Positions 60,049-64,000 of a stretch of 64,000 bases of DNA are shown here, piece by piece (positions within the stretch are counted from its first letter, which is position 1; every line of letters starts with the position of its first letter). The stretch is from positions 682,001 through 746,000 of the forward strand of contig NZ_JAUMKD010000001.1 in NCBI RefSeq assembly GCF_030519475.1, given 5' to 3'. Below the pieces are notes generated by a model that saw nothing but the letters and a program-made list of their open reading frames with translations, did not search any database and was not told the DNA's origin. The DNA comes from Micromonospora sp. C28SCA-DRY-2 (lineage in GTDB: Bacteria > Actinomycetota > Actinomycetes > Mycobacteriales > Micromonosporaceae). Position numbers and translations under genes: made by a program.

Positions 60049-61278
60049 TCAGCCGTTGTCGATCAGGCTGGCGATCTCGTTGTAGATCAGGTGGGCCTTG
60101 GCGCCCTGGTTGGACGGGCAGCCGCCGAGGTGGTGCAGGGCGATCACCCGGTGGCTGCCGTTCAGCACCGGAGAACCCGAGTTGCCGCCCGAGGTGTCAC
60201 AGCTGTAGCTGATGTTCCAGGTGTTGTAGTTCGCGTTCTTCACCGTGCAGAGCGCGCCGCCCTGGGTGTCCTCGTAGATCGACAGCCGCTTCGGCCGGCC
60301 GTCGCCGTGCCCCGGGATGTACATCCGGGTGCCGGTGGTGGTGGCGCTCGTCGCCAGGTAGAGCGTGCCGAAGCCCTGGATGCTGGCGAAGTTGTTGACC
60401 GAGTACAGGGTGTAGTCCAGTTGGCTGGAGCCGCCGGCGCTCACCTTGTACAGGGTGGCGCCGCTGACCTTCGTGCCGGCGCCCGGGTTGTTGCCGCCGC
60501 AGGTGGCGCACTGGTAGTTGAACTGCATCTCGCTGCCGCTGACCGTGGCCTGCGTCGACATGCAGTGCTTGTTGGTCAGCATCCGGTTGGTGTTGCCGAC
60601 CCGCCAGGTGGTGCACATCCCGCCGCCGCTGATCAACAGCCGGGCCACCGCGTTGCCCCGGGCGTACTCGGTGGGGTGGCTGCTCTGGTAGCAGACCACG
60701 TCGCGGCGGGCGTCCGTGCTGCACACCGACTGCGTGGAGAAGTTGTACTGGCCGATCTCCGCGGCGTCGTACCCGCGCCAGAGCCGGTCGATGGTCGCGG
60801 CCTCGCCGCCCGAGCGGCGGCTGCTGTGCAGTTTCACCACCGCGGTGTCGCCGTCCACCGACATGGCCCAGAAGCCCGGCCGGCCGTCGGTGGTGTAGTC
60901 CGAGCCGGTGGCCCGGTTCAGGGAGCGGTCGTACCGGTAGCTCTCCCGGCCGTCCGGGCTGGACACCGTGACGTAGTCGCCCGGGGCAAGCCGCAGCGAG
61001 CTGAAGTGCACCTTCACGTACGCCGCGCCGGGGTGCCGGATGACCTGCGTGCGGCCGTCGCGGGCGTAGGACAGCGAACTGTCGACCGTGCGCAGTTCAC
61101 CGACCGTGGTGACCCCCTCGGCGGAGAACTGCTCCGACTCGGGAGCCCGCTGCGACTGTGGCGCGAGGGGCTGGTCCGGATCCGCTGCGACGGCGGGTGC
61201 CGACACCAGGCTCAGCCCGAGCGCGCCGGCGGCGAGCGCGACCGCCGCCGTGCGCATGCGGAGTCGAGATTGCTTCAT
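60049..61278 (-). CDS. Secreted trypsin-fold serine protease
   Basis: A 409-aa protein with a signal peptide (1-32), a pre-domain (about 35-175) with WAMSVDGDTAVVKLHSS and REYRYDR-like strands, and a chymotrypsin-fold domain. The triad is His238 in MLTNKHCM, Asp288 in LDYTLYS and Ser367 in GGNSGSPVL. Cys pairs (CSTD/CYQ, MCTTW, CATC, CTVK/CDTS, GGCPSN) suggest several disulfides. It resembles bacterial lysyl-endopeptidase-like S1 proteases. The ATG has GGAGGAG 6 nt upstream. A palindrome precedes the gene. Confidence 0.92.
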   Translation of the reverse strand: MKQSRLRMRTAAVALAAGALGLSLVSAPAVAADPDQPLAPQSQRAPESEQFSAEGVTTVGELRTVDSSLSYARDGRTQVIRHPGAAYVKVHFSSLRLAPGDYVTVSSPDGRESYRYDRSLNRATGSDYTTDGRPGFWAMSVDGDTAVVKLHSSRRSGGEAATIDRLWRGYDAAEIGQYNFSTQSVCSTDARRDVVCYQSSHPTEYARGNAVARLLISGGGMCTTWRVGNTNRMLTNKHCMSTQATVSGSEMQFNYQCATCGGNNPGAGTKVSGATLYKVSAGGSSQLDYTLYSVNNFASIQGFGTLYLATSATTTGTRMYIPGHGDGRPKRLSIYEDTQGGALCTVKNANYNTWNISYSCDTSGGNSGSPVLNGSHRVIALHHLGGCPSNQGAKAHLIYNEIASLIDNG

Positions 61279-61360
61279 CGTCGCTCCTCCCCAAGGAGGC
61301 GGCCGGTCGCCGCCCTTGCCGCCTTCATACCGGAGCCGATCGATACATACAAGATTATCT

Positions 61361-61372
61361 ATACCGCGGTAT
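61361..61372. promoter_or_regulatory. Palindrome near the protease promoter
   Basis: ATACCGCGGTAT is a perfect 12-bp palindrome within an AT-rich stretch (about 61337-61372). On the minus strand it lies 83-94 nt upstream of the protease ATG and overlaps TATAGATAAT, a plausible -10. It may be an operator for the protease gene. Confidence 0.5.
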
Positions 61373-61432
61373 GGCCGGCGTGCCGGCCCGCCCGGAGCTG
61401 TCCGGAGCTGTCCGGGCGGGCTGGCGGCCGGA

Positions 61433-62221
61433 TCAGGCGGGACGGCGGGCGGTGACCGCTGTCGCCTCCAGGTCGTCGTCGCGCAGCACGGTCGGCACCA
61501 GGCCGGCGGCGGAGAGCATCGCGCACAGCCCGTCCACCTGCCCGGCGCTGGTCTCCACCGCCAGGTGCCCGCCCGGAGCCAGCCACTCGGCGGCGCCCGC
61601 GGCCACCCGGCGCAGCACGGCCAGGCCGTCCGGCCCGCCGTCGAGCGCCACCGGCGCCTCGTGCAGCCGCGCCTCCGGCGGCATCAGCGCCACCGCCGCC
61701 GTCGGCACGTACGGGGCGTTGGCCACCACCAGGTCCAGCCGTCCCCGCCAGGCCGACGGGACCGGGTCGAACAGGTCGCCCTGGTACACCTCGACGCCGG
61801 AGCCGGCCAGGTTGCGCCGGGCGCAGGCCACCGCCGCCGGATCGATGTCGGCGCCGGCCAGCCAGCGCGGCGCGAGCCGCCGGGCCAACGCCAGGGTGGT
61901 GGCCCCGGAGCCGCAGCAGAGGTCGAGCACGGCCGCCGCCGGGCCGGTCACCGCGACCGCGGCGTCCACCAGCAGCGCGGTACGACCGCGCGGCACGAAC
62001 ACGCCGGGGTCGACGGCGACCCGCATGCCGCAGAACTCGGCCCAGCCGAGCAGGTGCTCCAGCGGCAGGCCGGCCACCCGGCGGTCGACCAGGTCGGCCA
62101 GCGCCCGCGGCGAGTCGGCGGCGGCGATGAGCAGGTCCGCCTCGTCCTCGGCGTAGACGCAGCCGGCGGCGCGCAGCCGGCGCACCAGGTCGGAGTGGTC
62201 GAAACGGTGGCGCGATGTCAT
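61433..62221 (-). CDS. PrmC-like N5-glutamine methyltransferase homologue with NAPY motif
   Basis: A 262-aa Rossmann methyltransferase related to HemK/PrmC. SAM motif I is VLDLCCGSGATTLALAR, an acidic motif II is AGADIDPAAVACARRN, and the catalytic motif is NAPY at 168-171 instead of NPPY. The N-terminal helical domain is short. True PrmC methylates release factors at GGQ; this paralogue (PrmC-related group in actinobacteria) probably modifies another target. The ATG has GGAGGT 6 nt upstream. prfA is not adjacent. Confidence 0.88.
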   Translation of the reverse strand: MTSRHRFDHSDLVRRLRAAGCVYAEDEADLLIAAADSPRALADLVDRRVAGLPLEHLLGWAEFCGMRVAVDPGVFVPRGRTALLVDAAVAVTGPAAAVLDLCCGSGATTLALARRLAPRWLAGADIDPAAVACARRNLAGSGVEVYQGDLFDPVPSAWRGRLDLVVANAPYVPTAAVALMPPEARLHEAPVALDGGPDGLAVLRRVAAGAAEWLAPGGHLAVETSAGQVDGLCAMLSAAGLVPTVLRDDDLEATAVTARRPA

Positions 62222-62386
62222 GGGTTACCTCCGGGAAACGCTCGTCGGCGCTCCCGGCCCGCCTACTCGGCGGCGACGTGGGAGGGAGCGCCGGTCCGGC
62301 TCGTCTGGTGGATCGGACTCACCTCCTCGGGTCGGGGCCCCACCCGGGCCACGGACGGGCCCGGTACGGGCCACCGAGACGATAGC

Positions 62387-63523
62387 TCAGCCGGCGGTCG
62401 CCGTACCGCCCGGTCCGGCGGCGTCCAGCGCGGCGGTGACGTCGGCGACCAGGTCGACGGTGTCCTCCACGCCGCAGGAGAACCGGACGAAGCCGGGGCC
62501 GGTGGCGTCGCCCCACTGGGCCCGCCGGTCGGCGGTGGTGTGCAGCCCGCCGAAGGAGGTGGCCGCGAACACCAGCTTCGCGGCGTCCAGGAACCGGGCC
62601 ACCCGCTCGGCGTCGCCGAGGTCGAAGGAGAGCACGCCGGGTATCCGGCGCATCTGCGCCGACGCCACCCGGTACGCCGGGTCGCCGGGCAGCCCGGGCC
62701 AGCGCAGCCCGGTCACGTCCGGGCGGTCGGCGAGCAGCCGGGCGAGCGCCTCGGCGTTCGCGGTCTGCCGGGCCAGCCGCAGGTCCAGGGTGGCCAGCGA
62801 CCGGTGCGCCAGCCAGGCGTCGAACGCGCCGGGGACCGCCCCGGTCGCGGACCGCCAGCCGGTGACCTTGTCGAGCAGTTCGGCCGACCGGCCGGCCAGG
62901 TAGCCGAGCAGCAGGTCGGAGTGGCCGGTCAGCGCCTTGGTGCCGGAGGCGACCACCAGGTCGGCGCCGAGGTCGAGCGGGCGCTGCCCGAGCGGGGTGG
63001 CGGTGGTGTTGTCCACCGCCAGCAGGGCGCCGGCGGCGCGCGCCTCGGCGGCCAGCGCGGACACGTCGGCCACGTCCAGGCCGGGATTGGCGGGCGTCTC
63101 GACCAGCACCAGGCGGACCCCGTCGAGCGACGGGTAGGGGCCGGCGGTCGGCACGAAGCGCACCCGCACCCCCAGCTCCTCCAGGGTCCCGGTGGCGAAC
63201 GACCGCACCGAGTAGTAGCCGTCGGCGGGGAGCAGCACGGTGTCCCCCGGCCGCAGCACCGTCAGCAACAGCCCGGTGATCGCCGCCTGTCCGCTGGCGA
63301 AGACCCGGCAGTCGCCGCCCTCGAGGTCGCCGATCGCCGCCTCCAGCAGCCGCCGGGTCGGGTTGTCCGGCCGGCCGTACCCGTTCGGCGCCGCCGCCGG
63401 GCCCTGCCACGGGTCGAGGTGGTACGGCGCCGCGAAGACCGGTCCGGGCAGGAACGGCTCCCCCGGCACCGGCTCGGGCAACCCGGCGTGCACGCATCGG
63501 GTGCCGTCGTGCTGATCGGCCAT
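62387..63523 (-). CDS. Cys/Met-metabolism PLP-dependent enzyme
   Basis: A 378-aa fold-type I PLP enzyme related to cystathionine gamma-lyase/synthase. The PLP Lys is 196 in VASGTKALTGHSD, with FASGQAAITGLLL, VETPANPGLDVADV and AVDNTTATPLGQRPL before it; Tyr104 (DGYYSVRSF) is in the usual active-site loop. Which reaction (gamma-lyase, synthase or beta-elimination) cannot be decided. ATG 63523 has GGAG 8 nt upstream, and the gpsA stop is 5 nt before the start, so they are cotranscribed. Confidence 0.92.
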   Translation of the reverse strand: MADQHDGTRCVHAGLPEPVPGEPFLPGPVFAAPYHLDPWQGPAAAPNGYGRPDNPTRRLLEAAIGDLEGGDCRVFASGQAAITGLLLTVLRPGDTVLLPADGYYSVRSFATGTLEELGVRVRFVPTAGPYPSLDGVRLVLVETPANPGLDVADVSALAAEARAAGALLAVDNTTATPLGQRPLDLGADLVVASGTKALTGHSDLLLGYLAGRSAELLDKVTGWRSATGAVPGAFDAWLAHRSLATLDLRLARQTANAEALARLLADRPDVTGLRWPGLPGDPAYRVASAQMRRIPGVLSFDLGDAERVARFLDAAKLVFAATSFGGLHTTADRRAQWGDATGPGFVRFSCGVEDTVDLVADVTAALDAAGPGGTATAG

Positions 63524-63528
63524 CTCAC

Positions 63529-64000
63529 TCACTCCGGTTTGGTCGTACGGCTCATCAGGGCGGCCACGGCCAGCCGGGGGTCGACCCCCTCGTGGCACAC
63601 CAGTTCCACCTGCTCGGTGATCGGCATCTCCACCGCGTGCGCCCGCGCCAGGTCGCGGATGGCCAGCGCGCTCTTGACCCCCTCGGCGGTCTGCCGGGTG
63701 GCCACCCGGGCCTCCTCCAGCGTGGCGCCCCGGCCGAGGTGCTCGCCGAAGGTGCGGTTGCGGGCCATCGGCGACGAGCAGGAGGCGACCAGGTCACCCA
63801 TCCCGGCCAGGCCGGCGAAGGTCAGCGGGTCGGCGCCGAGGGCCACCCCGAGCCGGGCCGTCTCGGCCAGCCCTCGGGTGACCAGCATCGCCCGGGTGTT
63901 GTCGCCGAAGCCCATCGCGGTGGCGATGCCGTACGCCAGGGCGATCACGTTCTTGACCGCGCCACCCAGTTCGCAGCCGATCACGTCGTCGTTGGTGTAC
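63529..64000 (-). CDS. gpsA: Glycerol-3-phosphate dehydrogenase [NAD(P)+], 3' part (partial)
   Basis: Only the C-terminal half (about 157 codons) is visible; the gene runs off the right edge. The reading frame opens [24 protein letters not shown] with the catalytic Lys in GGAVKNV, followed by [13 protein letters not shown] and [20 protein letters not shown], the substrate-binding region. GpsA makes sn-glycerol-3-phosphate for phospholipids, feeding the PlsX/PlsY route. In M. tuberculosis it is next to ddl. Confidence 0.95.
   Translation of the reverse strand, partial: YTNDDVIGCELGGAVKNVIALAYGIATAMGFGDNTRAMLVTRGLAETARLGVALGADPLTFAGLAGMGDLVASCSSPMARNRTFGEHLGRGATLEEARVATRQTAEGVKSALAIRDLARAHAVEMPITEQVELVCHEGVDPRLAVAALMSRTTKPE

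Overview
The window is very GC-rich (by eye above 70%), with many GTG starts, tight ATGA/TGATG gene overlaps and actinobacterial marker families: DUF2469, SepIVA, an XRE–DUF397 pair, a DUF3515 protein, a GlnR-type amtB operator and a C-terminally extended S16. Gene order closely follows the ribosome/secretion block of Mycobacterium tuberculosis and Streptomyces (rpsP–KH–rimM–trmD–rplS–signal peptidases–rnhB; ffh; glnD–glnB–amtB; ftsY; smc; mutM–rnc; coaD–rsmD; recG; thiL; ddl; gpsA). The best guess is a chromosomal fragment of a Micromonosporaceae member, probably Micromonospora or a close relative. I see no insertion sequence, prophage, CRISPR array, rRNA or tRNA gene.

Layout. (1) 1-9.0 kb: end of a molybdopterin oxidoreductase, then a minus-strand translation/secretion block with rpsP, a KH RNA-binding protein, rimM, trmD, rplS, two type I signal peptidases, a Nudix hydrolase, rnhB and DUF2469, preceded by a DUF402 gene and proS. 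(2) 9.1-19 kb: a TetR regulator, an amidohydrolase, ffh, a two-component system, and the nitrogen operon amtB–glnB–glnD with a well-formed GlnR-type site upstream. (3) 19-28 kb: a phosphotransferase-fold gene, ftsY, a PhoD-like phosphatase, a MarR/DHA2-efflux pair with two operator-like palindromes, a universal stress protein, a DinB-fold protein and a regulator divergent from a secreted beta-propeller. (4) 28-39 kb: HAD and smc, a conserved-looking 64-aa coiled-coil gene, then an accessory envelope island (CAP-domain protein, GH114 lipoprotein, MMPL transporter) where mycobacteria carry acylphosphatase. (5) 38-50 kb: mutM, rnc, plsX, rpmF, DUF177, sepIVA, coaD, rsmD, a sortase-anchored surface protein, recG, a DhaL/FakA-like protein and rpmB. 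(6) 50-64 kb: an orphan ATP-grasp enzyme, an acetyltransferase, thiL with two coupled micro-ORFs upstream, a RAM-only Lrp protein, DUF3515, ddl, a TPR–AAA+ ATPase, XRE/DUF397, an ROK kinase, a secreted trypsin-fold protease, a PrmC-like methyltransferase, a Cys/Met-metabolism PLP enzyme and the end of gpsA.

Working together: most genes supply translation, tRNA/rRNA modification, co-translational secretion (Ffh, FtsY, signal peptidases), chromosome organisation (SMC), DNA repair (MutM, RecG), phospholipid entry (PlsX, GpsA) and cell-wall precursors (Ddl). The accessory genes between these blocks are mainly envelope or secreted proteins and regulators. I found no strong candidate for a wholly new multi-gene system. 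The least explained items are the TPR–AAA+ ATPase with a probably leaderless start, the micro-ORF chain before thiL, the G8 tract in the promoter of the small coiled-coil gene, the orphan ATP-grasp enzyme, and several near-perfect palindromes in divergent promoters.
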